DNA of 22,701 bases from Lawsonibacter sp. (GCA_022798855.1 JAAWNI010000011.1:1-22701), one strand, 5' to 3'; shown: positions 1-6,923, counted from the stretch's first letter. Notes: generated by a model from the sequence alone, not told the origin. Numbers and translations are program-made.

Positions 1-71
1 GCCGCCTTGCGGCGTTAAAAAATCTTGAAATCCACAAAGGATTCCTGTGATTTTTTGCCTTGCAGGGCGGC
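1..71. repeat. Imperfect palindromic repeat, probably cut by the window edge
   Basis: The first 9 bases (GCCGCCTTG) pair with CAGGGCGGC at 63-71, with one mismatch. The internal strings GCGTTAAAAA and GATTTTTT plus CAGGGCGG also occur, in matching or reverse-complement form, in the element at 2942-3045. I therefore read this as a diverged member of the same intergenic repeat family. Its left boundary may lie outside the window. No coding potential is visible, and I could not find a convincing promoter for the next gene in 72-173. Confidence 0.4.
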
Positions 72-173
72 AAAATTCCTCGTCCATCCGGCATTTTCGC
101 TTATGAATACAGGTTCTCAGTTAAGCTGATTCCAAAAGTCAGCCATTCCTTCCCAATAAGGAGGTGCGATTTT

Positions 174-1007
174 ATGTACTTAGAGGAATACCGCAAGGCC
201 CGTCAGTTAGGCCAAAAAGAGGCGAAGCTTTGCCAGTCCAGGGGCGGCTCGCCCAATCTGCCCGTGCTGGATGATATCCTGGCGGAGGAGGAGACCTGCG
301 GCGAGGTGGACCTGGGGCTGGCGGACATCCCCCTGGAGCTGATCGTGGGCACGCGGACCGCCGGGCGCAGCCAGGCCTTTTCCCGCAGCTTCTACCCGCT
401 GATGGAGGAGGACTCTGAGTTCGCCCATAAATGGATAAGCCTGTGCAAAGCCCACATGGAGGAGGGCATTTCCGACCCCATCAAGGTCTATGAATATATG
501 CACACCTTTTACGTGGTCGAGGGCAACAAGCGGGTGAGCGTTCTGCGCTATTTCGGCGCGGTGAACATCCCCGCCGAGGTCATCCGCATCCTGCCCCTGA
601 AAAACGACTCCAAGGCCAGTAAAATCTATTATGAGTATGTGGATTTCTACCGGCTCTCCGGGGTGAATTATCTCTGGTTCAGCGGAGTGGGCCGCTTCCC
701 CCGGCTCCAGGAGGCGGTGGGCAAGGCCCCGGATGAGAAGTGGACCGAGGACGAGCGGCGCAAATTCTTCACCGTCTACACCAGCTTCTCCACCCTGTAC
801 GGCGACAAGAGCGCCAAGGAGCTGGCCGGCCGGATGACCGTGGGCGACGCCCTGCTGCTCTATCTGGACATCTTCGGCTATGACACCGTGAAGCAGTATA
901 CCCAGACCCAGATGAAAGAGGGATTCCTCCAGCTGCACCAGGCCTTCTCCCTGAAGAAAAAGGCCCTGCAAGACCTGAATCCGCTGAAAGGACTGCTGGG
1001 CCGATGA
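174..1007 (+). CDS. ParB/sulfiredoxin-fold domain protein (277 aa)
   Basis: The start is placed at 174 because AAGGAGGTG lies 8-10 bases upstream; the open frame extends back to 60 but without a ribosome binding site. A ParB-like core sits near residues 100-140: DPIKVYEY (101-108), then a strand and VVEGNKRVSVLRYFGAV (114-130), in which EGNKR occupies the place of the ParB nucleotide-binding GxxR box. The rest (about 145-277) is mostly helical and unrecognised. Similar N-terminal modules are known in clostridia, sometimes fused to BMP-type (basic membrane lipoprotein) ABC substrate-binding proteins; here the module stands alone. No helix-turn-helix DNA-binding domain or partner ParA is visible, so chromosome partitioning is unlikely. 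Its stop overlaps the next gene's start by 4 bases, suggesting translational coupling with the phosphoesterase. The biological role is unknown. Confidence 0.75.
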   Translation: MYLEEYRKARQLGQKEAKLCQSRGGSPNLPVLDDILAEEETCGEVDLGLADIPLELIVGTRTAGRSQAFSRSFYPLMEEDSEFAHKWISLCKAHMEEGISDPIKVYEYMHTFYVVEGNKRVSVLRYFGAVNIPAEVIRILPLKNDSKASKIYYEYVDFYRLSGVNYLWFSGVGRFPRLQEAVGKAPDEKWTEDERRKFFTVYTSFSTLYGDKSAKELAGRMTVGDALLLYLDIFGYDTVKQYTQTQMKEGFLQLHQAFSLKKKALQDLNPLKGLLGR

Positions 1008-1597
1008 AGATTTTGGCGTTGTCTGACCAGGAGTCCCTGGGGCTCTGGGACTACTTTGACCCCAAGCGCCTGGAGGGGATCGACCTGATCCTCTCCTGCG
1101 GCGACCTGGACCCCCGCTATCTGTCCTTTATCGCCACCTTTGCCCACGGGCCGGTGCTCTACGTCCACGGCAACCACGACGACCGTTACGACACGGTGCC
1201 GCCGGAGGGCTGTATCTGCGTGGAGGACCAGATCTACACCTACAAAGGGGTGCGCGTCCTGGGCCTGGGGGGCTCCGTGCGGTATAAGCAGAAGGGGGAG
1301 CACCAGTATACCCAGCGGCAGATGGACCGGCGGGTGTGGAAGCGGAAGCTGTCCCTGATGCGCCAGGGCGGGTTTGACATCCTGCTGACCCACGCCCCCG
1401 CCCTGGGGCTGAATGACGGGGAGGACTTGGCCCACATGGGCTTCGACGCCTTCAACACCCTGATGGACCGCTACCGCCCCCGCTATTTTATCCACGGCCA
1501 TGTCCACCTGAACTATGGCCAGGACCTCCCCAGGCTGTCCTCCTATGGAGATACCCAGGTCATCAACGCCTACGAAACCTATACCTTTGAATATTGA
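1004..1597 (+). CDS. Calcineurin-like metallophosphoesterase (197 aa)
   Basis: The calcineurin-like metallophosphoesterase fold is indicated by ordered metal-binding motifs: CGDLD (32-36), HGNHDD (55-60), THAPALG starting at 129, and HGHVH (164-168). The first motif, normally D-x-H, reads SDQES (7-11), so the second metal ligand of the standard site is absent. The enzyme may use one metal differently or may have a specialised substrate. The length suits YfcE/YkuE-like single-domain enzymes. There is no signal peptide, so it is cytoplasmic. The start ATG overlaps the stop of the ParB-like gene (ATGA), implying a two-gene operon. A 10-bp hairpin with a short T-run closes the unit. The substrate (phosphodiester, nucleotide or phosphoprotein) cannot be told from sequence. 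Confidence 0.85.
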   Translation: MKILALSDQESLGLWDYFDPKRLEGIDLILSCGDLDPRYLSFIATFAHGPVLYVHGNHDDRYDTVPPEGCICVEDQIYTYKGVRVLGLGGSVRYKQKGEHQYTQRQMDRRVWKRKLSLMRQGGFDILLTHAPALGLNDGEDLAHMGFDAFNTLMDRYRPRYFIHGHVHLNYGQDLPRLSSYGDTQVINAYETYTFEY

Positions 1598-1623
1598 CGG
1601 GCCGGGCGCTTCCCGGCCGGCGG

Positions 1624-1654
1624 CGCCGGAGGAGAATTTTTCCTCCGGCGTTTT
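1624..1654 (+). terminator. Rho-independent terminator after the ParB/phosphoesterase pair
   Basis: A perfect 10-bp stem, CGCCGGAGGA (1624-1633) with TCCTCCGGCG (1641-1650), has a 7-base loop and is followed by TTTT. It lies 27 bases past the phosphoesterase stop. Confidence 0.8.
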
Positions 1655-1666
1655 GACGTCCACAGC

Positions 1667-1695
1667 TTGCAAGCGGGGCCGGACTATGGTACAAT
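1667..1695 (+). promoter_or_regulatory. Sigma-A-type promoter for the gene at 1744
   Basis: TTGCAA (1667-1672), a 17-base spacer and TACAAT (1690-1695) make a good housekeeping promoter. The start point would be near 1702, giving a leader of about 42 bases that contains the ribosome binding site. It lies immediately past the preceding terminator, so the next gene is its own transcription unit. Confidence 0.65.
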
Positions 1696-1743
1696 ATGGA
1701 TATAATTTGTGGGAATGAGACGAAAAAGAAGGAAGTGAGGTCT

Positions 1744-2262
1744 ATGCCCGATATCAGGCCGGCGCCTGTTACAGAGCCGAGGCTGCGGCCGGAGCTGATG
1801 CTCCAGGTGTCCCGGGCGCTGAATTTCGACCCGGAGGAGTTCGCAAAGCGCCACCTGGAGGAGTTTGTCCATCTGTACCTCCGGGTGGACGGGATGCTTA
1901 GCTACGTGGGGGAGGAGATCGTCTCCTACCTGGCCAACCGGATTAACGAGTGCCTGTCTAAGGCGGAATATGCCCTGCTGTCCTATATTGAGTACGCCGG
2001 CCGGGCGGAGAAAAAAGCGGACTCCGACTGTTTCAGCGAGGCGGTGGCCCGCTACCTGGACACCCGGCAGCGGGTGGGCGGAGATTGGGTCTACCTCTTT
2101 GAAGGGGAGGGGGCGAAGGCCAGGTGCCTGGCGGCCTACCCCCAGATGCACGCCATCGCCCAGGCTATGTACGCCTTTTCAAAGGAAATCAAGGAGCTGA
2201 AGCAGGTGGCGAAGACCGATGGTCCGGCGGCCTGGCCCGACCCCAAGAAGCTGAAAATTTGA
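1744..2262 (+). CDS. Hypothetical protein (172 aa)
   Basis: I do not recognise this protein. The start at 1744 is chosen for the upstream GGAAGTGAGG; an in-frame ATG at 1696 sits in the promoter -10 region and lacks a ribosome binding site. The product is soluble, with no signal peptide or membrane segment. It looks mainly alpha-helical, with charged amphipathic stretches in roughly residues 15-75 and 125-155 and a short Pro/Lys-rich end. Two cysteines are scattered and form no obvious metal site. It is transcribed alone from the promoter at 1667-1695, with the long hairpin at 2305-2400 downstream as the only possible terminator. Codon use and GC match the neighbours. Function unknown. Confidence 0.7.
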   Translation: MPDIRPAPVTEPRLRPELMLQVSRALNFDPEEFAKRHLEEFVHLYLRVDGMLSYVGEEIVSYLANRINECLSKAEYALLSYIEYAGRAEKKADSDCFSEAVARYLDTRQRVGGDWVYLFEGEGAKARCLAAYPQMHAIAQAMYAFSKEIKELKQVAKTDGPAAWPDPKKLKI

Positions 2263-2304
2263 GCGGCCGGTTAGGCGCCGTTTGAAAAATGGAAATATGC
2301 ACAA

Positions 2305-2400
2305 CGGTGAGGAATTTTTCCACCAGACAAAGACAATTTTTCGCAGGAATACTGGATGTATTTCAAGAAAAATTGGGGCAGTATGGTGGAAAAAGAACCG
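2305..2400. repeat. Long interrupted hairpin in an AT-rich gap
   Basis: Nested inverted repeats share one centre: CGGT/ACCG (2305-2308, 2397-2400), TTTTTCCACCA/TGGTGGAAAAA (2315-2325, 2384-2394), CAATTTTTC/GAAAAATTG (2334-2342, 2367-2375) and GAATAC/GTATTTC near the tip. The whole could fold into one stem of about 96 nt with internal loops. The surrounding gap (2263-2582) shows no credible gene. It may be a miniature transposable element, a structured RNA or the terminator of the upstream gene; sequence alone does not decide. Confidence 0.55.
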
Positions 2401-2582
2401 CCGCTTGGGCGTATTGACATGTTTCAAACAAGCCCTAATAGTCGACGCACCGTGCCGTTTTGCCCCCTGAGCTTTACCAATTTTTAAGTGTGCTGGCTGT
2501 CAATAGCGGACAAAAGGAGGTTTGGGGTTTTTCCGCACATAACCCTTGAAATTTTCTTCACAGGCTGTTTACAAATCTTCTC

Positions 2583-2611
2583 TTGACAGATGGGCCAAAA
2601 GGCAATATAAT
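2583..2611 (+). promoter_or_regulatory. Consensus sigma-A promoter of rpsU
   Basis: TTGACA (2583-2588), a 17-base spacer and TATAAT (2606-2611) match the housekeeping consensus perfectly. Transcription would start near 2618, leaving a 70-base leader before rpsU. A perfect-consensus promoter suits a highly expressed ribosomal gene. Confidence 0.9.
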
Positions 2612-2687
2612 GATACTGTTAAAGCCATAATCATGGCCCTACGTGAGCGGGAGACACCCCGCCGCGCGCGGAGGGAGGGAAATATAA

Positions 2688-2870
2688 ATGTCGGAAGTCC
2701 GTGTGAGAGAAAACGAGTCTCTGGAGAGTGCTTTGAAGCGCTTCAAGCGCAGCTGTGCCAAGTCTGGAGTGCTGGCCGAGGTCCGCAAGCGTGAGCACTA
2801 CGAGAGCCCCAGCGTCAAGCGCCGCAAGAAGTCTGAAGCCGCCCGCAAGAACCGCAAAAAGTTCTACTAA
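2688..2870 (+). CDS. rpsU: 30S ribosomal protein S21
   Basis: This 60-residue, strongly basic protein has the S21 pattern: N-terminal VRVRENESLESALKRFKR, then CAKSG (23-27), a REHYE turn and a Lys/Arg-rich tail ending KNRKKFY. S21 binds the 30S platform near the 3' end of 16S rRNA and helps start translation. A purine-rich ribosome binding site (GAGGGAGGGA, 2671-2680) precedes the ATG. It is a single-gene transcription unit, with a consensus promoter and an immediate strong terminator. In many clostridia a GatB/YqeY-like gene follows rpsU; it is absent here. Confidence 0.97.
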   Translation: MSEVRVRENESLESALKRFKRSCAKSGVLAEVRKREHYESPSVKRRKKSEAARKNRKKFY

Positions 2871-2876
2871 GCAGAT

Positions 2877-2911
2877 AAAACCGCCGAAGCGATATGCTTC
2901 GGCGGTTTTTT
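2877..2911 (+). terminator. Rho-independent terminator of rpsU
   Basis: A perfect 10-bp stem, CCGCCGAAGC (2881-2890) with GCTTCGGCGG (2896-2905), has a 5-base loop, a flanking A-tract and a T6 run (2906-2911). The A-tract on the other side lets it act in both directions. Confidence 0.93.
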
Positions 2912-2941
2912 AGTGTTCGGGATGCTTCCGGCTGTGTCAGA

Positions 2942-3045
2942 GCCTGTTTAGCATCTTGACGTGTTTGGATTGTTGAGAGGATTTTTAACGCAGTCAGGGC
3001 GGAAAATATGCCGCCAAGGCAGGCCCGGGGAGATGCTAAACAGGC
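2942..3045. mobile_element. MITE-like element, 104 bp with 15-bp terminal inverted repeats
   Basis: GCCTGTTTAGCATCT (2942-2956) and AGATGCTAAACAGGC (3031-3045) are perfect inverted copies separated by 74 bases. The interior holds a small GGCGG/CCGCC hairpin and strings shared with the palindrome at 1-71. There is no reading frame for a transposase. It sits between the rpsU terminator and the convergent SLH gene, where a non-autonomous insertion would be tolerated. No clear target duplication is visible. On the minus strand the large stem-loop could also hinder transcription leaving the SLH gene, though it has no T-run. Confidence 0.55.
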
Positions 3046-3047
3046 CC

Positions 3048-4364
3048 TCAGGCCCAGGGCAGCCAGCTGCCCCGGCCCCGGGCGTCCATCATGTCCAGCG
3101 CCCCATCCAGCATCTCGGCGGCGTCGGCCATGGTGAGGGAGTCGGACAGCTGGACCGCTCCGGCGGCTTCCGCCCGGATGATCCCGGAAGCGGACAGGTT
3201 GGCCGCCGACTGCGCGGCCCAGTGGCTGGCGTCGCCGGTGGAGAACACCGCCACCGGCACGTCGGTGATGTCCAGGAGGTTGTCCAGCATGACGGTGGCC
3301 TCGCCCCGGGTGATGGCGTCGGAAGCGCCGAAGATGGGCGCGCCGGACGCGTTCCGGGTCCCCTGGACCACCCCGGCCTTCAGGGCGGCGGAGACGGCCC
3401 CCTTGGCCCAGGCGGGGATGGCGTCGTCATCGGAGAAGCCGGTGATGGTGATCCCCTCCAGGTCCGCCAGACCGGCCACCGACATGGCCATGGTCAGAAA
3501 CTGGGCCCGGCTGACCGCCTGATCGGGGTCGAAGAAATAGCGGCCGTTCACATACCGGCCCACATAGACCCCCTCCTCCGCCAGGCGGATGGCGGATTTC
3601 TGGACGGGGTGGCCCTCCAGGTCGGAGTAGGACACTTTGGTGTCCGGCTTGTCGATGCGCAGGGACACCTTGGCTTCGGGGGAGCTGTTGCCCGCGGGGT
3701 CGATGGCCACATAGGTGAAGGAGTCAGAGCCGGTCTTGTTCTCATAGGGGGTGTAGACGAACTGGCTGGAGCCGTCCTCCGCCAGTGTGACCGAGCCCCG
3801 GGCGGGGGTGGAGGTCAGCTGGAAGGTGAGGGCGTCCCCCTCGCCGTCCACAGCGTCGAAATAGCCGGTGATGGCCACGTTTTTATAGGTGGACAGCTCC
3901 ATGTTCCGGGCCACCGGCGGGTTGTTCTCCTTGTCCAGGAGGTAGATGGTCGCCGTGGCCTGGGGGGCCTCCTGGCCGGAGGAGAAGGAGGGGGTGAAGA
4001 GCAGGGAGGCGGTGGTGGCAGTGGGGTCGGAGGAGCTCTGGAAGCGCAGCCCCCCCAGGGCGGTGGCGTCCACAAAGGCCCCCTCCTCCACCGGCTGGCC
4101 GCCGATGCACAGGATGCCTGTGCCGGGGTCAGGGAGGGCGTCGACGCGGATGCCGGTGAGGACGCCGCCGGTTTTTACCACAAAGTCCTCGGGCTGAAAG
4201 ACGATGGTGGAGCCGATCAGGCCGTTTTTGGAGAAATCCTCCACATACGGGTCCTCCGTCTTCTTGTTCCAGAAGAAGGCGGAGCCGGGGAGGATGAGGG
4301 AGAAAGCCAGCGCCAGCGCCAGGAGCGGCGTTGCGGCCCGGCGGAACGAAAAGGTGCGGTTCAT
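3048..4364 (-). CDS. SLH-domain surface protein with Ig/cadherin-like module (438 aa)
   Basis: A Sec signal peptide is clear: MNRTFSFRR, a hydrophobic core (about 10-25) and a cleavage-like GSAF. Residues about 30-135 form an unrecognised beta-rich region. About 147-238 resembles the Ig/cadherin-like tandem repeat family, with NNPPVA, DAVDGEGDALTF, SQFVYTPYENKTGSDSFTYVA. The C-terminal half carries S-layer homology (SLH) repeats: FFDPDQAVSRAQFLTMA, then FSDDDAIPAWAKGAVSAALKAG with ITRGEATVML, and a third degenerate copy ending MLDGALDMM. SLH repeats usually bind pyruvylated secondary cell-wall polymer, so this is probably a wall-anchored exported protein. TAAGGAGGT lies 8 bases before the start. 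A weak promoter (TTGAAA, 17 bases, TACATC) may lie at 4388-4416. The cargo or ligand is unknown. Confidence 0.88.
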   Translation of the reverse strand: MNRTFSFRRAATPLLALALAFSLILPGSAFFWNKKTEDPYVEDFSKNGLIGSTIVFQPEDFVVKTGGVLTGIRVDALPDPGTGILCIGGQPVEEGAFVDATALGGLRFQSSSDPTATTASLLFTPSFSSGQEAPQATATIYLLDKENNPPVARNMELSTYKNVAITGYFDAVDGEGDALTFQLTSTPARGSVTLAEDGSSQFVYTPYENKTGSDSFTYVAIDPAGNSSPEAKVSLRIDKPDTKVSYSDLEGHPVQKSAIRLAEEGVYVGRYVNGRYFFDPDQAVSRAQFLTMAMSVAGLADLEGITITGFSDDDAIPAWAKGAVSAALKAGVVQGTRNASGAPIFGASDAITRGEATVMLDNLLDITDVPVAVFSTGDASHWAAQSAANLSASGIIRAEAAGAVQLSDSLTMADAAEMLDGALDMMDARGRGSWLPWA

Positions 4365-4489
4365 AGTGGGATACCTCCTTAAAGATGGATGTATCCCTAG
4401 TGTTTTGCCCTTTCAAGGAAATTATGCGGAGAGAATTTGATGGACAGGCGGGGCTTCCTCAGAGGGGGCGGCTTCGGCTCTGCCCGGGC

Positions 4490-5104
4490 TCACTCCCCGT
4501 ATGTATCCCCGTCCGCCAGCGACATGACGGACACCTCAAAGGCGGTGCGCTCCTGGAGCTGGCCGTCCACCTCCTTGGTGTAGATGCGGCTTTGCAGCCG
4601 CCCCTCCAGCGCCAGATGGTCCCCCACCGCCATCTCGCCGCAGCGGTAGGCCAGGCTGCCCCAGGCGATGCAGGGGAGGTAGTCGGCCCGGCCGTAGCGG
4701 CGGTTGATGGCCAGGATCATGTCGCAGATGGTGCGGCCCAGGGGGGTGGTCCGGAGGACGGGGGGCTTGCACAGGGTGCCGGACAGCTCCAGCCGGTTCT
4801 CGTCCTCCCCCTCCTCCTGAGACAGCGTCCGGGCGAAGACGCTCACCACCAGCCGCCGGCCCACCCCGCTGCGGTTGTTGAAGGTGCGCACCTCCCCCTG
4901 GACGGTGAGGGGGGAGCCTGGCTCCAGGGGGAACGCGTCCAGCTGCTCCCGGGCGGCCACCACATGGAGGAGGTCCTCCGCCCCGGAGAGCCGGCGGACC
5001 GCGAGGGGGAGCATAAAATACTCCACGCCGTGGTTGACATGGGACGGGGTGGGGAGGGCGTCCAGCCGCCCGCGCAGAAGAATCTTGTTTTTGTTGGCCT
5101 GCAT
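4490..5104 (-). CDS. SSB-like protein with two OB-fold halves (204 aa)
   Basis: The C-terminal half (about 103-198) reads as an SSB-type OB fold: LELSGTLCKPPVLRTTPLGR, ICDMILAINRRYGRADYLPCIAWGSLA and GDHLALEGRLQSRIYTK. The N-terminal half (1-95) repeats the layout more weakly: NKILLRGRLDALPTPSH, FMLPLAVRRLSG, GSPLTVQGEVRTFNNRSG. It therefore looks like two fused OB domains rather than a normal 150-170 residue SSB. The usual acidic DDDIPF-type tail for partner binding is missing; the protein ends DGDTYGE. It probably binds single-stranded nucleic acid in a specialised role, as similar SSB paralogs are known in clostridia. The start is supported by TAGGAGTG 9-10 bases upstream. It is isolated from the upstream operon by a terminator. 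Confidence 0.8.
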   Translation of the reverse strand: MQANKNKILLRGRLDALPTPSHVNHGVEYFMLPLAVRRLSGAEDLLHVVAAREQLDAFPLEPGSPLTVQGEVRTFNNRSGVGRRLVVSVFARTLSQEEGEDENRLELSGTLCKPPVLRTTPLGRTICDMILAINRRYGRADYLPCIAWGSLAYRCGEMAVGDHLALEGRLQSRIYTKEVDGQLQERTAFEVSVMSLADGDTYGE

Positions 5105-5151
5105 AAAGCAACACTCCTAATTCGCGATATCGTTAGGTGTCGGTTGCTTCC

Positions 5152-5178
5152 ATCCTATGCGGGATTGGGGAGGGGTAT
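5152..5178 (-). promoter_or_regulatory. Tentative sporulation-type (sigma-E-like) promoter for the SSB-like gene
   Basis: On the minus strand ATA (5178-5176), 16 bases and CATAGGAT (5159-5152) resemble the sigma-E pattern ATA-N16-CATAcanT. The start would be about 40 bases before the SSB-like gene. No sigma-A promoter is evident there. The -10-like part lies in a 16-base string that recurs at 11022-11037, so the site may instead be a binding motif. Weak evidence. Confidence 0.22.
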
Positions 5179-5182
5179 GTCC

Positions 5183-5220
5183 AAAAGAAATTCCCCAAGA
5201 GGAGGAATCCTCTTGGGGAA
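5183..5220 (-). terminator. Rho-independent terminator of the xpaC-telA-TPM operon
   Basis: A perfect 13-bp stem (5191-5203 with 5208-5220) and 4-base loop lie 11 bases past the TPM stop. Reading on the minus strand, the stem is followed by TTTCTTTT. Confidence 0.9.
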
Positions 5221-5230
5221 GGGGCATCTG

Positions 5231-6325
5231 TCAGCGCCGGCCGCCGAAGCCGCCGCCCCGGGAGCCCCCGCCGAAGCCGCCGGAACGGCCCCCGCCAAAC
5301 CCGCCGCCACGAGAGCTGCCGCCAAAGCTTCCGCCCCGGGAGCCGCCGGAAAATCCGCCGCCGAAGCTGCCCCCAAAGCCTCCGGAACGGCCCCCGCCGG
5401 AGGGGCGTCCGCCAAAGGTGCCGCCCCCTCTGGGGCCCCGGCTGCCCGCGCCCCCGAAGCCGCTGGAGCCGCCAAAGCCGGAGCCGCCCCCAAAGCCGCC
5501 GCCAGGCCCGCCCGGACCTCTGGGCGGCCTGGGAGGAGGAGGGGGAGGGGGCTGGCGCCAGTGCCGGCGGTACCAGGAGGTGCCCGGTCCGTGCCAGAAG
5601 AAGATGGGCCGGAAAACCACCGGGGGGTTGACCACGCCGTAGTAACGCCGGCGGTAGGTGTTGTAGCGGCTCTGGTCAATGGCGTTGATGACCACCACAA
5701 TGGCGATGAGGATTATAGCCAGCATAACCAGCCCCGCCATACGCTCCCCTCCGCCGGAGTGGCCGGGGGAGTAGGAGCCGCCGGGCTGGGCGTTGCCCAG
5801 GCCGAAATTCTGGTAGTAGATCTGGTTGAGCTGTTCATAGAAGGCCAGGACCGTCTTGTCGCTCAGGCCGCCGGACAGGGCGTCCTCCAGCTGGGAGACT
5901 GCCTTGTTGGTCAGGATGGTGGCGAAGTCGTTTCCAGGGGCCACAAACCAGTCCTCGTCCCGGGCGGAGATGGCCAGAATGGCGTCCCCCTCGCCCAGGC
6001 CCATGTCGGAGCCCTGGAGCCAGGCGAACTCCTCCAGGTCGCTGGTGGAACCGGTGGTCACAACGGCCACCACGCTGTTGTAGCGGTAGTCCCAGTTGGC
6101 GTTGTAGAGGGCGATTTCCTTCTCCGTCTTGGAGGACAGGACGCCCGCGTCGTCCCAAATCCATTTTTCGTACTTGGAGGTGGACAGGCCCTCGTCCAGG
6201 CCTGGGCCGGGAGCCGGGGCGGGCGTGTTGGATGCGGGGCCCTTTGACAGGCCGATTCCCACCGCGGCGGCGATCATCACCCCGGCCAGCAGCCAGGCCA
6301 CCCAGGTTTTCTGCAAAAATTTCAT
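5231..6325 (-). CDS. TPM-domain membrane protein with Gly-rich tail (364 aa)
   Basis: The start at 6325 follows GGAAGGA and leads into an N-terminal membrane/signal segment (about 8-26), MKFLQKTWVAWLLAGVMIAA. A TPM (YgcG-like) domain follows at about 52-178, with YEKWIWDDAGVLSSKTEKEI, NSVVAVVTTG and GEGDAILAISARDEDWFVAPG. TPM domains are linked to membrane and photosystem maintenance and some have phosphatase activity. A second membrane helix lies at about 197-216, MAGLVMLAIILIAIVVVINA. Beyond it come a basic-aromatic linker, a poly-proline stretch (about 258-270) and about 95 residues of Gly/Ser/Arg/Phe low complexity. It is the last gene of the xpaC-telA operon, 4 bases after the previous stop. 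The membrane-anchored TPM domain probably faces outside. Substrate unknown. Confidence 0.88.
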   Translation of the reverse strand: MKFLQKTWVAWLLAGVMIAAAVGIGLSKGPASNTPAPAPGPGLDEGLSTSKYEKWIWDDAGVLSSKTEKEIALYNANWDYRYNSVVAVVTTGSTSDLEEFAWLQGSDMGLGEGDAILAISARDEDWFVAPGNDFATILTNKAVSQLEDALSGGLSDKTVLAFYEQLNQIYYQNFGLGNAQPGGSYSPGHSGGGERMAGLVMLAIILIAIVVVINAIDQSRYNTYRRRYYGVVNPPVVFRPIFFWHGPGTSWYRRHWRQPPPPPPPRPPRGPGGPGGGFGGGSGFGGSSGFGGAGSRGPRGGGTFGGRPSGGGRSGGFGGSFGGGFSGGSRGGSFGGSSRGGGFGGGRSGGFGGGSRGGGFGGRR

Positions 6326-6329
6326 GGCG

Positions 6330-6917
6330 TCATCCTTCCAACGAAATCGAGCACGCTGTCCAGCCCTGGACGCGCTCCAGATTTTCCAGCCACTCCAGCT
6401 GGAAGCCCGTCTCGGAGTAGCCATGGCCGTACAGATAGTAGTCTTCAGGGAAATCCTCCGGTTTGTTCCACCGTATTTTCCCTCTTGGGACGCTATAGGC
6501 GAAATTCCAGGTCTGGTAGCGGCCCAGGACGACGGACATCCAAGGGATGTCGTCATAGTCGGGGCGGGCCAGGAACCGGCCTTCCGTCTGGCGTTCAGCG
6601 GGTGGCAGGGCGGCAAAGAGGGGCGTCTCCGCGCCGGGCAGCTGAGCGCAGCCCATCAGCCACAGGGTCAGGTTCATCATATCGTAGAACCGCCCCGGAC
6701 GGGGCCAGAGGATCAGCGTCCAGCTGGGGTCCTCCGGCAGGGCCGTAAGGAAAAACCGGAACTCCTTTGTTTCCCCCTCTGGCGCGGAGATGTGCTGATA
6801 CTCCTCCAGCAGCTTGACTACGGCGTCCACCGGGCAGTTCGCCATGGAAAAGCAGGTGTAGCCGTTCAAATCAAAGGGCAGCTCAGGATGCCCCTTGGGT
6901 TCTCTCGGCATTCTCAT
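6330..6917 (-). CDS. Hypothetical soluble protein (195 aa)
   Basis: I do not recognise the family. The protein is cytoplasmic by appearance: no signal peptide and no membrane helix. It is rich in Trp, Pro and aromatic residues (WTLILWPRPGRFYDMMNLTLW around 86-106, and YYLYGHGYSETGFQLEWLE near 162-180). The C-terminal half resembles the compact alpha/beta proteins found beside TPM and TelA genes in clostridia, but that is only an impression. The start at 6917 has GGGGGTGA upstream and lies 6 bases past the telA stop; a second in-frame ATG at 6911 is possible. Its place between telA and the TPM gene suggests a shared job at the envelope or in stress response. Confidence 0.75.
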   Translation of the reverse strand: MRMPREPKGHPELPFDLNGYTCFSMANCPVDAVVKLLEEYQHISAPEGETKEFRFFLTALPEDPSWTLILWPRPGRFYDMMNLTLWLMGCAQLPGAETPLFAALPPAERQTEGRFLARPDYDDIPWMSVVLGRYQTWNFAYSVPRGKIRWNKPEDFPEDYYLYGHGYSETGFQLEWLENLERVQGWTACSISLEG

Positions 6918-6923
6918 CAGATA

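Noticed and set aside
2414..2441. TTGACA with a TAATAG 16 bases later
   Set aside because: The -10 matches only three of six consensus bases and no gene follows before the much better rpsU promoter.
6326..6616. Upstream extension of the TPM gene
   Set aside because: It lies wholly within the preceding gene in another frame, and the ATG at 6325 has a proper ribosome binding site and membrane segment.
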